From the NCBI GenBank assembly GCA_019119305.1, contig DWXH01000012.1:1-64000 (forward strand): 64,000 nucleotides of DNA, in the 5' to 3' direction. Every line of letters begins with the position of its first letter. Positions within the stretch are counted from its first letter, which is position 1. Positions 10,687 through 20,874 of the stretch are shown piece after piece. A program made the translations under genes and the position numbers. Source of the DNA: Candidatus Alistipes merdigallinarum (GTDB lineage Bacteria; Bacteroidota; Bacteroidia; Bacteroidales; Rikenellaceae). The notes below the pieces were generated by a model, which worked only from the letters and a program-made list of their open reading frames with translations, did not search any database and was not told the origin of the DNA.

Positions 10687-11766
10687 TCATTTTACTACAA
10701 CTTCAGAATTGTCTGCCAGATTCAAATTCCCCGATGTGATAATGACATCCCCGACATTCAGTTCGGCACCCTTATCCGTATTGGCCGCGACCACATGTGA
10801 ATCGCTGTTCGACATCAGGACATGCACATAGGTCCATATCGAACGCCCCTCCGGACTCATCCGGAACAGCACCTCCTGGTTGTCCCGGATCACGACCGCA
10901 CTTTTCGGAACAACCAGTTGGTCGGAGATCATATTCTCGACCAATACCGAGACGTTCATCCCCTCCAGAAGCTCGCCCGTCGCATTGTTCACCTGTGCCC
11001 GGACATTGATCTGCCCCTTGTCGTCCACCAGCGGGTTGATCTGAGTGACCTCCCCGTCAAAATAGTGATCGGGCGCATTGAACACGGCCACCTTGACCCG
11101 CTGGCCTTTCCGGACAAAACCGATCTCCGACTCCAACAGATTGAAATCGACATCGAATACCCGATCATCGATCAAGGTACAGAATTCTCCCTGCGGCTGT
11201 TCATATACTTTCGACTGGAGATTGGCGATCTTCCCTCCGAACGGGGCAATGAGTGTCGTATTGGCCAGGGCAATCTCAGCCTGTTTCAAGTTATTGACCG
11301 CCGACGCATACCCCGAACGGATATCGGCCACCTTACGATGTTCCTCCGGAATATTGGTCGTATCCGAATAACCGAATCCGATCAATGCATCCATCCGGTC
11401 GATTTTGCTTTTGTCGAGAGTCAACTGAGCCTGTTTGAGGTTCAGATAGGCGGTCGTCGAATCGAGTTGCGCGATGACCTCCCCTTTCCGAACGCTCTCC
11501 CCGTTTTTAAAACGTATATCGACGATCTCTCCGGTGCCATTGAAATGGAGAACACTCTTGGTCACCGCCCGTAATTTACCGTTTCCGACAATCTGTTTGT
11601 TGAAAGGCTGCATACGAAGGACAACCGTGTCTACAAGATTCTGCTCCTCCACATACACTATCTTCGCGGCATCGGAACCCTCCTTCTCCTTTTCTTTCGC
11701 GCCACCGCAACCGGCCACCATCCCGACCAATAAAATAGACGACAGACAATAGTAGAATTTTATCAT
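10687..11766 (-). CDS. RND efflux periplasmic adaptor (membrane fusion protein), lipoprotein
   Basis: Lipobox MVAGCGG. Barrel/lipoyl-like motifs NGTGEIVDIRFKNGESVRKGEVIAQLDS and TLIAPFGGKIANL. Confidence 0.9.
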   Translation of the reverse strand: MIKFYYCLSSILLVGMVAGCGGAKEKEKEGSDAAKIVYVEEQNLVDTVVLRMQPFNKQIVGNGKLRAVTKSVLHFNGTGEIVDIRFKNGESVRKGEVIAQLDSTTAYLNLKQAQLTLDKSKIDRMDALIGFGYSDTTNIPEEHRKVADIRSGYASAVNNLKQAEIALANTTLIAPFGGKIANLQSKVYEQPQGEFCTLIDDRVFDVDFNLLESEIGFVRKGQRVKVAVFNAPDHYFDGEVTQINPLVDDKGQINVRAQVNNATGELLEGMNVSVLVENMISDQLVVPKSAVVIRDNQEVLFRMSPEGRSIWTYVHVLMSNSDSHVVAANTDKGAELNVGDVIITSGNLNLADNSEVVVK

Positions 11767-11816
11767 AATTTTTCAGTTTATCGTTGTTCGGACTCTACCC
11801 GTTACACCTGTTTCGG

Positions 11817-13442
11817 TTAATCGCCTATGATTTTGTCGAATTCGGCCGAAATATTCGTCCGGCTGATGAAATCATACAGCGTAAGTTGCCTCAGCGTATA
11901 ATAATAGTTCCAATATTTGCTCAATTCGTTGATATATCTCTGGGCGGCCTCGTCCTTCTCGCTTTGGGCCGTATTGAGGTCCGTAACCGTGGCGGTCCCG
12001 TTGACGAAACGCTCCCGGACCGCTTCATACCGTTGCTCGGCGATGCTGTCAGCCTTAGAGGAGATCTGACACTGGCGGGTCTGGTTGTTGAACTGGACCA
12101 CTTTGATCATGAGATCCTGACGACGCTCCGCATTGTCCAAATCGGCCTGAGTCCGGACTACATTCTCCCGTGATTTCGCGGTCTTGACCCGACCTTTACC
12201 CAATCCCCAATCCAAAATCGGAAAACTCAGTCCCAAACTGATAATTTCTTGATCCATCGGATTCTTATATGCATATCTGAAGCTTTCGTTTTGCTGGGTG
12301 AGACCGAATTGTGCATTCAACGTCGCCGACAATCCGCGATTGGCCTTAGCCTGGGCGACCGCCTGTTCCGCATATAAGATGGAGAGTTCCTGCGTCAATC
12401 CGAACGAGGAGTTGGCATACGACAGGTCGACCACTTCGGCCACATCCATCATGATCGTCGGGATGGAATCGGGAAGGACCAATTCCAACTCGACCGCATC
12501 GTTGTATCCGAGATAGGTTTTCAGTTGCAGCTTGTTCTTATCTACCTGCAACTGATATTCGTTGATGGCCAATCCTTCGTTCAGCAGCCGCAACTCCAGT
12601 TGTAACAGCTCGCTCTGGGTAACATTGCCGATCTCGTAACGCTCTTTCGCTATTTTATACAATGCTTCGGTGTTCTGGTAATTCTTGTTGGCCATATCGA
12701 GCTGCTGCTGAGCCAGAAGCGTGTTGAAAAACAGCGAGGTAACTGTTACGGTGATACCTTCCATCGTTTCGAGATAGACTCGTTTGGCCTTTTCATACTC
12801 TTTCGGCGAGGTTTTCTTCTGCCATTTCAGGGAGTTGTAAGCCCGCAACGGCTGGATGTAAGTAATGTTGATCGGCTGGGAATTATAGGTGATGCTCCGA
12901 TGGGGCGAATATTGATCCAAACGATACAGCTGCGTATAGACCGACAATTTTCCTCCAGTCAGGGCGATATTCTGATCCACCGACAGGCTGATGTTGTTAT
13001 ACATGTTGTTGTTTTGCACGTAATTGATATTTCCGGTCTCGGAGTTCTGGAGAGGGACCAGCGAACGGTTGAATTGCCCCAAAGTCGCATTCAGATTGAG
13101 CGAAGGAAGGTATTGTGCTTTATAGGACCGGTACTCCCAGTAGCTTCCGAGAAAGCTGTGTTTGGCCATCAACGAACTGGGAGACTGCTCATGTGCCGTA
13201 TATATCGTTTCAAAAAGGGTCAGCCGGCGAGATAGATTTTGGGCATCCATGCGGGAGGCTAAAACCGTGCCTCCGATTATTAGAAACAAAAGCAGCGTCT
13301 TTTTCATTCGTTTTTTATCGGGGAGAAGATTTACTATTATAACAAATATATAAAACATTTTATAAAAAAAGCAAAGCGAATGCTTAAAAAACATTCGCTT
13401 ATACGTTTTTATTGAATAGATATTTTTCTGTTTTCGACTCAC
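11817..13442 (-). CDS. TolC family outer membrane efflux protein (start probably internal, at MKKTLLLFLIIGG)
   Basis: TolC-like helical repeats (QLDMANKNYQNTEALYKIAKERYEIGNVTQSELLQLELRLL). Follows adaptor and RND genes in one operon. Confidence 0.85.
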   Translation of the reverse strand: MSRKQKNIYSIKTYKRMFFKHSLCFFYKMFYIFVIIVNLLPDKKRMKKTLLLFLIIGGTVLASRMDAQNLSRRLTLFETIYTAHEQSPSSLMAKHSFLGSYWEYRSYKAQYLPSLNLNATLGQFNRSLVPLQNSETGNINYVQNNNMYNNISLSVDQNIALTGGKLSVYTQLYRLDQYSPHRSITYNSQPINITYIQPLRAYNSLKWQKKTSPKEYEKAKRVYLETMEGITVTVTSLFFNTLLAQQQLDMANKNYQNTEALYKIAKERYEIGNVTQSELLQLELRLLNEGLAINEYQLQVDKNKLQLKTYLGYNDAVELELVLPDSIPTIMMDVAEVVDLSYANSSFGLTQELSILYAEQAVAQAKANRGLSATLNAQFGLTQQNESFRYAYKNPMDQEIISLGLSFPILDWGLGKGRVKTAKSRENVVRTQADLDNAERRQDLMIKVVQFNNQTRQCQISSKADSIAEQRYEAVRERFVNGTATVTDLNTAQSEKDEAAQRYINELSKYWNYYYTLRQLTLYDFISRTNISAEFDKIIGD

Positions 13443-14617
13443 TACATTCCTTTCAGCTTATATTTTATTAAAATTCCGTTATCCGACTCATCCATGGCGG
13501 CTACAATTTTCGACAACTGCTCACCGTATTTATTACCCTCCGGAAGTTTTTTCATATACGGATAGATCGTTTTTATACTCAAAGCGGAATAATAGGAGCA
13601 CACATTATCTCCGTCCACGAAATACTGACTCAGGCCCAAGTTACATGTTGAGTGATTGATCAGACCGCCTGAACTTATCAATGTGACCTCTCGGGTCTTT
13701 TTATCATAGATTGCCGTATATTCTGTTTTACCCAAATCAAATCGGAACAACAGATAGCGCGATGATGCCATAAACGCATCTATACCCAGTACATAACGAT
13801 CTGCCAGGCCCTCTTTCATGCAGTCGATCAGACTCTTTGTCAGATACTCTTTTGGGAGCGCATTATCCCCGAAATCGATACGATACTTTGGGGTGCATGC
13901 TCCGTCTGCTACCCGATAGACGGTATTGTCGGATGGATAGCACAACAGAACCTCGTCACCGAGCACCGTATAACTTTCCATATCTTTCCCTCCGTACCGT
14001 TCCGTCTCTTCGAACGGCAGGAACTTACCAAGCAACTTCCCATCTCCATCCAGGACGAACAACAAATACTGCCCCTTTTCCGTTTCACTCCACTCGTTGA
14101 TCAAATAAATATTATTGTTCTGCACAAGAATCCTATTTGCCCAGTATGGAGAAATATCGATGGTTTTTTGGTATTGCCCGTCAAGATCGAAGCAAAGAAT
14201 CTTCATAAGTATATTATCGAACAGATAAATCAACTTATCGGTGACATACATGTCACCCAACTCCATATACTCTCGATTGCTGCGCCCCTCCGCGAAAATC
14301 GACCGATCCAATGTCCCGTCTTCATGCAGGATGAACACACCGTTGGCATCTTTATCCAAGATGTATATCCGGTCATTCTTGAAAAACACCTTCGACACCT
14401 CTCCGATCAAACACTCGTCGGAAGTCTCTATGGGAATGATTTCGCATTGCGTCGTGTCAAACATAAAGGCACAATCATAAGAGCCATCTTTGCTTTGATC
14501 CACATTGATCGTAATAATCGTTTCCGCAGATGTCTGCGCATATAGATCTTTCGAGCCGCATTGCGCAAAACCGACCGTCATCAAAACGTACGCCATGAGG
14601 TAAAAAGCGTTTTTCAT
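13442..14617 (-). CDS. 6-bladed beta-propeller protein
   Basis: Propeller motifs (IYILDKDANGVFILHEDG, IYLFDNILMKILCFDLDGQYQKTI) and the ending DNGILIKYKLKGM, resembling DNPVLLFYTLKDPE of the array. Confidence 0.7.
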   Translation of the reverse strand: MKNAFYLMAYVLMTVGFAQCGSKDLYAQTSAETIITINVDQSKDGSYDCAFMFDTTQCEIIPIETSDECLIGEVSKVFFKNDRIYILDKDANGVFILHEDGTLDRSIFAEGRSNREYMELGDMYVTDKLIYLFDNILMKILCFDLDGQYQKTIDISPYWANRILVQNNNIYLINEWSETEKGQYLLFVLDGDGKLLGKFLPFEETERYGGKDMESYTVLGDEVLLCYPSDNTVYRVADGACTPKYRIDFGDNALPKEYLTKSLIDCMKEGLADRYVLGIDAFMASSRYLLFRFDLGKTEYTAIYDKKTREVTLISSGGLINHSTCNLGLSQYFVDGDNVCSYYSALSIKTIYPYMKKLPEGNKYGEQLSKIVAAMDESDNGILIKYKLKGM

Positions 14618-14807
14618 AACATAGAACCTTTTTGTTGTTATAAATTATTTTGTCAATGATTCCAAATTTACACAAAAAAGCTATTCAATATAGAAATCAA
14701 TACACGGATTAAAATACACACTATGAATAAAATTTTCAGAATATCGGCACTATCCCTAATAAACAGGAAACCGTAACACCTTCACCGATCGTTACCGGAC
14801 TCTTCCA

Positions 14808-15011
14808 TTATTTGTTTTGAATATCAACCGAATAACCCGCATTTTCGAATTGGAAAATAAAAGGCCTACCACACTCTATGCGTAACACCACTTCTTCTCC
14901 GTTTGATGTGCGTGCCATGCCCGGATGATCGACGGATCGCTTTGCCGTATGACATAAAAACGTGCCACTTCACTCATATCCAGATCATTTACACACGCAA
15001 CAGCTCTTCAA
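14808..15011 (-). pseudogene. Decayed fragment of a WxcM-like / dTDP-sugar epimerase (cupin) gene
   Basis: Reverse-strand translation of about 14876..15011 gives VACVNDLDMSEVARFYVIRQSDPSIIRAWHAHQTEKKWCYA*, which resembles the N-terminal region of WxcM-like sugar epimerases (FDMSEVKRFYvIeh.dtsiiRAWqgH..e.KWFY). There is no intact start, and it stops early. A different frame continues to a stop at 14808. Confidence 0.5.
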
Positions 15012-15171
15012 GTATCGGTCGATATTCCGCCTTTTACTATCTCTTTAAAAGTCAATATTGAAATGAAATGTCAAGGACATCCGGCATATTATTCATCGTT
15101 TCAATCTGTCACTCCGATCCTCTCAGCTAAAAAACACTCACCTCCATCTCTTTCCCTCCCCTCATTCCGGC

Positions 15172-15957
15172 CTACTCTTTCCGCTGATAATACCTGACCC
15201 AATCGATCTCCAGATATGCCGGTAACTGCGTCGGATCGATCTCGCCGACCCAATCGCCTCCCAACTGCGCATCCATCCGAAGATGGAACGGGTCGTAAGC
15301 AAAGGGGAACTGGCCATCTTTCCCGCCATTGACCTTCGGATAACAGATCGAACGCCGCCCGTTCGTGAAATAGACCAAACTGTCCGGATACATCTCCACA
15401 GCATAGATATTAAAGCCGTCGCGATCGATCGGCGCCATGGCGTATTTGGGCGGATCCTCCCGTTTCAGATGGATCGTATAGTGGCTATGGGATGTCTGGT
15501 AGACGGAATCTTCGAAATTCAGGTGTTCCATAATATCGATCTCGCCGCCGTAGGGATAGGGAATCGGATCGGGACACATCCACAAGGCTGGCCAAAACCC
15601 CTGGGCACAGGTCATTTTGGCCCGAATCTCAATCCGCCCGAATTTGAACTCCTTTTTATAGCGGCTCCAGATACCTCCCGTAAGGTAAGCCGATGTATCC
15701 TCCGGATGATCCGTATTGCAAACGGCCATCAAGCGTATGGTACTGTCCGTAAATCGGTAAAGTTCCTCATACGGCGCCATGTGGGTATCCCAAGGCGACT
15801 TCCCGCGCGGAATAACAGACCATACGGTCGTGTCGAGCCGACCGGAATTGAAGTTCTCCTCCCAAACCAATTCCCACGATTCGTCTTCCCGACAACAACT
15901 CTGAAAAATGCACGACACCAATCCGAAAAAACAAAACACAAAAATTCGCTTGCTCAT
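15172..15957 (-). CDS. Glycoside hydrolase family 16 (beta-glucanase-like) lipoprotein
   Basis: Catalytic motif GGEIDIMEHL (ExDxxE). ELVWEENFNSGRLDTTVWSV N-terminal motif. FWPALWM. Confidence 0.9.
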   Translation of the reverse strand: MSKRIFVFCFFGLVSCIFQSCCREDESWELVWEENFNSGRLDTTVWSVIPRGKSPWDTHMAPYEELYRFTDSTIRLMAVCNTDHPEDTSAYLTGGIWSRYKKEFKFGRIEIRAKMTCAQGFWPALWMCPDPIPYPYGGEIDIMEHLNFEDSVYQTSHSHYTIHLKREDPPKYAMAPIDRDGFNIYAVEMYPDSLVYFTNGRRSICYPKVNGGKDGQFPFAYDPFHLRMDAQLGGDWVGEIDPTQLPAYLEIDWVRYYQRKE

Positions 15958-15987
15958 TCCACTACCTCTTTTCTTTCTTCACTTCCA

Positions 15988-16896
15988 CTATTCATTGTTC
16001 GCTAGTATTTCAGGCCAACGCTTGCTCTGTTTTTCCCGATCGAACTGCCAGTCGTCGTCCCTGTACCAAACCATTTTCGGGAGCATCCGAAGGTATTTCT
16101 GTTCGTTCCGTTTACCCTCGTTGGTAAAGAAAAGCTTTAAAGGAACCCCGGCTCGACCCTTTCTGAAAATGATCATTCCCGTACAGTAAACATAAGGTTC
16201 CAATGCCGGTTCCATGGACGTTCCAGGCCTTCGCGCAAATACATTAATGCCCGGCAGCGTATAGACATAAACCGAATCGGCATTGAACCACCGACGGACC
16301 TTTTTCCCGGTACAAATCTTCACATAAGTATTGAAATTCTCCAACGTAAACATCATACCCGGGGTTCTCCGGTGATTTGTAAAATATCCGGGCTTCCGTT
16401 CCAACTCTATATATCCATAAGCCGAAGCCACTTCACTCGCTGCACGAGCCCGTGCACAATTGTCCTTATCGGGACGCAAGGCATACCACCCCGAAGAATC
16501 GGCAAATGGCTCTTGGGTAGATCCCTCCTTAAACACATCTATTTTACTACATGTCACCAAAAAGTTCCGGTCTTCGGATTCGAGCATGAATGCTATCGCA
16601 TCTCTGCTGGTAATATTTTCTCTACAGAACCACAACAAACGATCGCGCCACTCCCGATTGATCATTTGTTTGGGCTGGGTCAACTCGATGTTATATACAT
16701 CGTCATAGAATTGAGCCCATCGATCGAACGAGTTGGACGGATTACTTTTCACCGAGTCGGACATTTGTGCAGAAGCTTGTGCAACAGCCAACACAAAAAA
16801 CGCCGAAAGAACCATACGCTTTTCCATAACACGATCATTTATCAGGTTAATATTTTGTGTTACAAGATAATAATAATAAGCAAGCCGCTGATACAT
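15988..16896 (-). CDS. Exported protein of unknown function (likely start at MEKRMVLSAFF, about 16830)
   Basis: Complete ORF with signal peptide (LSAFFVLAVAQASAQ). Same strand as the neighbouring oxidoreductase, adjacent by 1 nt. No family recognised. Confidence 0.7.
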   Translation of the reverse strand: MYQRLAYYYYLVTQNINLINDRVMEKRMVLSAFFVLAVAQASAQMSDSVKSNPSNSFDRWAQFYDDVYNIELTQPKQMINREWRDRLLWFCRENITSRDAIAFMLESEDRNFLVTCSKIDVFKEGSTQEPFADSSGWYALRPDKDNCARARAASEVASAYGYIELERKPGYFTNHRRTPGMMFTLENFNTYVKICTGKKVRRWFNADSVYVYTLPGINVFARRPGTSMEPALEPYVYCTGMIIFRKGRAGVPLKLFFTNEGKRNEQKYLRMLPKMVWYRDDDWQFDREKQSKRWPEILANNE

Positions 16897-18762
16897 TTAT
16901 TGAACGACAGGAACCGCATTCAAGGTTCCGCCCTCGTTGTACTGCTGGTTGTTGGGCAGGCCTTTCTCATTGACTCCCTTTTTCATCAAGGCTTTCAGGT
17001 CATTCAGGTGGTAACGATATACCCCTCGCGGCGTCGTATCGTATTTTTTACACAACGAAGCGGCCATTCCGACCACTTCCCCCATCATACCCGTCGTCCG
17101 CATCACCCGCACCGTTCCCAACGCCACGTGCGTCACGCTGATATTACGCCCCGCCATGAACAGATTCTCCACATTGCGGGAGTAGAGGCAACGGTACGGG
17201 ACCGGATAGGGATAGATCAGGATGTGGGTCGTCACGGCCTTGAACTCCTGATTCGGGAAATATCGGCTATTCTTCGGATCGGGACGGTGCAGGTCGATGC
17301 TCCACGTCGTAGTGAACGAAGCATCCTCGTGCGCCACATGTTTCGTCAGATCGTCCTCTTTTAAAATGTAATCGCCCAGCAACCGGCGCGATTCGCGTTT
17401 ACCCGCCATATAGGCAACCCACCCCAACTGCCGATTCCGATACGAATCGTTCCCTTTCAGCCGATTCTTCAGGTAGCTCCAGTTCGAATAGATGACCAAC
17501 ATCCCGTAATCGCGGATCCGTTCGAAATCCCCGATCTGATCGAGGTTCATTCCCGTCTCCCAGGTCCACTCGCCCATCGTGACCTTTTCGCAGCTCTCGT
17601 CGGTAAATTCGATCCCGTAATCGAACTCGGGAAATGTGCTCGGGCCATCGGTTTCGACCGAGTACCACTGCACCGAGGCCCCCATCGTCATCTTGTCGGC
17701 CTTTTCGGGTGCAATGCTCTCGCCGAACTCCTCGCGGCTTTCACGCCCCATACGGTAATCGGCCCCCGCCAGATAACCGACCGTCCCGTCTCCCGTACAA
17801 TCGGAAAAAAGAGGAGCCTCGAACCTCAACTCGCTGCCGTTTTCGATATGTTTGGCCGTAACGGCAACAATCCGGTCGCCCTCCTTCTCCACTCCGATCA
17901 CCCGATAGTTCAGGAAGAGCGACACCCGCTCCTCGCGGGCCAACCAATCCAGCTTCTTTTGATCTTCGTAGGTCGCTGCGGGTTGTGCATTACCCCCCTT
18001 CTCGGGCCCGAACTCCTTCTGCAAACCACCCAACTCCGTGTAGGGTCCCATCTCGATCCGCCCGCCCAAATGGACACGGATTTCGGAACTGTTGTTCCCG
18101 CCCACTACCGGACGGTCATTGATCAGGGCGACATTACACCCCAGACGGGCCGCCGAAACCACCGCACTCATACCGGCAATTCCCGCTCCCACGACGACCA
18201 GATCGTACGTTCCCGCCGACGGCACCTCATCGGGCAAATGCAATGCCTTACGCCGGAAAGCGTCCAGCTCCGCAAGATCGGAGGGCGGTACATCCCCTTT
18301 TTCCGTCGTAAAATAGATCGCATCGCAACGGCCGTCGAAACCGGTCAGGTCATGCAACCGGATCACTGCTTTCTTCTCCTTCACCGACACCTTTCCGACC
18401 TCCTGCCACATCCATGCCGTACCTTCACAACCCAACACCCGCGAAATTTTCTCCTCACCCACAGAGAGCGTGAATTGTCCGGGTCCTTCTCCTTGTTTCC
18501 ATGGAGCGGTCCAGTTGTACGTACGGACATAAACGTAATACTCTCCCCGCTTCGGGAAGGCCACCTCCGTAGTAGCGTCCTCCACCGGAACCCCCATTCC
18601 ATGCGCCAACAGATAGGGCGAGCCCATCAGGTCCATAAACTGCTGATCGACCACCCATCCGCCCTTGTTGCTGAAGCTCTCCGCCTCCACGAGCAGATCG
18701 GCAGCCTGCGACACATGTACCGACAGTACAACAGCCAATAACGACACCCACAAATTCCGCAT
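16897..18762 (-). CDS. Exported FAD-dependent oxidoreductase with N-terminal carbohydrate-binding-like domain
   Basis: Signal peptide. Rossmann motif YDLVVVGAGIAGMSAVVSAARLG; GGNNSSEIRVHLGG; C-terminal NLFMAGRNISVTHVALGTVRVMRTTGMMGEVVG typical of the FAD_oxidored / xanthan-lyase-annotated family. Confidence 0.85.
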   Translation of the reverse strand: MRNLWVSLLAVVLSVHVSQAADLLVEAESFSNKGGWVVDQQFMDLMGSPYLLAHGMGVPVEDATTEVAFPKRGEYYVYVRTYNWTAPWKQGEGPGQFTLSVGEEKISRVLGCEGTAWMWQEVGKVSVKEKKAVIRLHDLTGFDGRCDAIYFTTEKGDVPPSDLAELDAFRRKALHLPDEVPSAGTYDLVVVGAGIAGMSAVVSAARLGCNVALINDRPVVGGNNSSEIRVHLGGRIEMGPYTELGGLQKEFGPEKGGNAQPAATYEDQKKLDWLAREERVSLFLNYRVIGVEKEGDRIVAVTAKHIENGSELRFEAPLFSDCTGDGTVGYLAGADYRMGRESREEFGESIAPEKADKMTMGASVQWYSVETDGPSTFPEFDYGIEFTDESCEKVTMGEWTWETGMNLDQIGDFERIRDYGMLVIYSNWSYLKNRLKGNDSYRNRQLGWVAYMAGKRESRRLLGDYILKEDDLTKHVAHEDASFTTTWSIDLHRPDPKNSRYFPNQEFKAVTTHILIYPYPVPYRCLYSRNVENLFMAGRNISVTHVALGTVRVMRTTGMMGEVVGMAASLCKKYDTTPRGVYRYHLNDLKALMKKGVNEKGLPNNQQYNEGGTLNAVPVVQ

Positions 18763-18933
18763 TACTATTTCTTTTAAAGTCGACTCTTATATGATTTATT
18801 TTCCCGCCATCCGTCCCGTCTGCACAATGCCATCTATCCATCGACGGCGATTTAAAGAACCGGATCGATCCGTTCAATCCTGTACAAAACGTGAAATAGA
18901 TTGATTCAAACAATCAATCGAACCTCTTCTCTA

Positions 18934-18941
18934 CAAAGTTA
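18934..18941 (-). promoter_or_regulatory. Candidate Bacteroidota -7 element (TAACTTTG) upstream of the FAD-oxidoreductase
   Basis: Reverse strand matches TAnnTTTG; no good -33 TTTG seen. Confidence 0.35.
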
Positions 18942-19046
18942 ATAAATATCCTATCCGAAAAAACTCTCACGAACAAAAAACCATGAAAATTCACCCTCAT
19001 GCCCGATGATTTTTTCGTCCAGAACGAAACCCCATACAAAAAAACA

Positions 19047-19080
19047 GGGGAAGCAACTGGTAACAATTTGTCGCTTCCCC
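19047..19080 (-). terminator. Rho-independent-like terminator of the TlpA-like gene
   Basis: Stem GGGGAAGC / GCTTCCCC followed on the minus strand by a T run (TGTTTTTTT). Confidence 0.7.
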
Positions 19081-19155
19081 TTGATCTGCTACGGACAACC
19101 TGTCCGTTTTCAGAAAACCCAAATCAAAATTTTTCCTAATTAAAAAAACTTCGGA

Positions 19156-20739
19156 CTATTGTGCCGATCTCTTAATAGCTGCCTGCAACTGCGGAATCAA
19201 CTCTCCGCTGCTGGGCAACTCGCACCGCTCGATGACGACCTTCCCATCCGGACCCATCAACATAAAATGGGGAATATAGTGCGTGCCTTCATAATATGGG
19301 TATTTCGCAGCCAGCTCCGGTGTCGGCAAATAATGTACACCCTCTAACTTCTTATCGAGAATCATCTTTTTCCATTGTTCGTACTGACGGCTGTAATCGA
19401 GCGACACATAAAGCATTGCAATATCGTTTTCTTTCAAGAACTTATGCAACTCTTCCGTATGGCCCATTTCGGCTAAACACGGACCACACCATGTCGCCCA
19501 AAAATCGACCAGAACATATCGCGGCCCGATAAACTTCCCGGTCAGTTGTGTCAAATCGGAGAACTCGAATTGTCCGTATTCCTTGAAACCAACCTCCTCC
19601 GAATACTCGGCAAAACAGTAATCTTTTGCCTCTTTGACTTTCAACCGCTCCAATACCGGTAAATAAATACTGTTCGGGAAAGCCTTCTTGAAACCTGTCA
19701 CTTGTCGGGCCAGTGCTACCGAATCCATCATTCCGGCCGATACATTAATAATCAATGTATTCGCAATCTCCATCTCTTGCTCTTTGCTATCGAGATATTT
19801 AAATGACGCATATATATAATCTATTCCCAAATTCAGGGTATCTCCTGGAATCAATCCCAACCTTCTTAATTCACCTTTATTTCCTACACATAACCCATCC
19901 TCTTGGAGTACCGGATAACGTTCATACAACCGGTTCAAATCGGAATAGAATGTAACCGAATCCGTCTTCTGAAAACATGGATTCTTTACTGACCGCCCAA
20001 TAGACCCGGCGCGATACAAATAATCGTCGATAACAATCCCTTTGGCATAACGTACGAAGGCCGAATCTATATCACACGCCTGTTCGATACTGTCAATCCG
20101 ACGCAAATAGGTCTGAATTTCCCGGTCGATAAAGTTATAAAACGAACTGTCCGTCCGGCACTGAAGATAGGCTTCCTGAGTCCTCTTTTCCCGTTGCGCT
20201 CCCGATCCTTTTTTCACCTCGTACAGCAGCTGTTGTAATTCGGCTCCCGTCCCCTCGAATCGAGGAGGTTGTAGCGTATCCAAATATACGGAAAGCTGTG
20301 CACCTTCTCTCATGAAAAAATTGACATTGCTGGATGACTGAAGCTGAAGATCGGATCCTATCCCTACACGAAAAGATTGGATCGAATCGGGGATAGTAAC
20401 AGACAGACAGTCTCCGACCGTATCGTATTCGGCTATATAATCTTTATAAAGATAGTTTTGTATCCCCTTAATTGAATAATACAGAACCACCCTTTTCTCG
20501 ATGGTCGAATCCGGGAAGTAGAGGGTCAGCGTCTTTTTCTCGTGTCCGCCGTCGGCACTACATGAGTGCAAGAAGAGTATTCCGACCAGGATTTTTATGA
20601 CAGGCCATCGTCGAAATACAGAAATCAAGGAGTGTCTCATCGGTTCATTATATTTATTTCCAAACAAATATAGCGAAAAGTGAAAACTGGAGCAAACCAA
20701 AAAAAGTTTTCGAATTTGGTTATATCGAATCGCATCCAT
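19156..20739 (-). CDS. TlpA-like disulfide reductase / thioredoxin-like lipoprotein (likely start at MRHSLISVFRRW, about 20640)
   Basis: VLVDFWATWCGPCLAEM motif; lipobox LFLHSCS; DUF4369-like N-terminal region. Confidence 0.88.
   Translation of the reverse strand: MDAIRYNQIRKLFLVCSSFHFSLYLFGNKYNEPMRHSLISVFRRWPVIKILVGILFLHSCSADGGHEKKTLTLYFPDSTIEKRVVLYYSIKGIQNYLYKDYIAEYDTVGDCLSVTIPDSIQSFRVGIGSDLQLQSSSNVNFFMREGAQLSVYLDTLQPPRFEGTGAELQQLLYEVKKGSGAQREKRTQEAYLQCRTDSSFYNFIDREIQTYLRRIDSIEQACDIDSAFVRYAKGIVIDDYLYRAGSIGRSVKNPCFQKTDSVTFYSDLNRLYERYPVLQEDGLCVGNKGELRRLGLIPGDTLNLGIDYIYASFKYLDSKEQEMEIANTLIINVSAGMMDSVALARQVTGFKKAFPNSIYLPVLERLKVKEAKDYCFAEYSEEVGFKEYGQFEFSDLTQLTGKFIGPRYVLVDFWATWCGPCLAEMGHTEELHKFLKENDIAMLYVSLDYSRQYEQWKKMILDKKLEGVHYLPTPELAAKYPYYEGTHYIPHFMLMGPDGKVVIERCELPSSGELIPQLQAAIKRSAQ
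20665..20696 (-). promoter_or_regulatory. Bacteroidota-type promoter (-33 TTTG, 20-nt spacer, -7 TATATTTG)
   Basis: Minus strand: TTTG at 20696..20693 and TATATTTG at 20672..20665, just upstream of the internal start at about 20640. Confidence 0.6.
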
Positions 20740-20827
20740 ATTATCGAAATATTGCGAACCTACTTTATCTTCATCTTCTTTTTAAGAAATATTATTTTTA
20801 AGCCATATTACATTTATATACAAAAAA

Positions 20828-20855
20828 CACTCCGAGCATAGCTATACTCGGAGTG
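20828..20855 (-). terminator. Rho-independent terminator of the xylose operon
   Basis: Perfect 9-bp stem CACTCCGAG / CTCGGAGTG followed on the minus strand by TTTTTTG. Confidence 0.75.
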
Positions 20856-20874
20856 ACCATCATTCTATGTTTTT

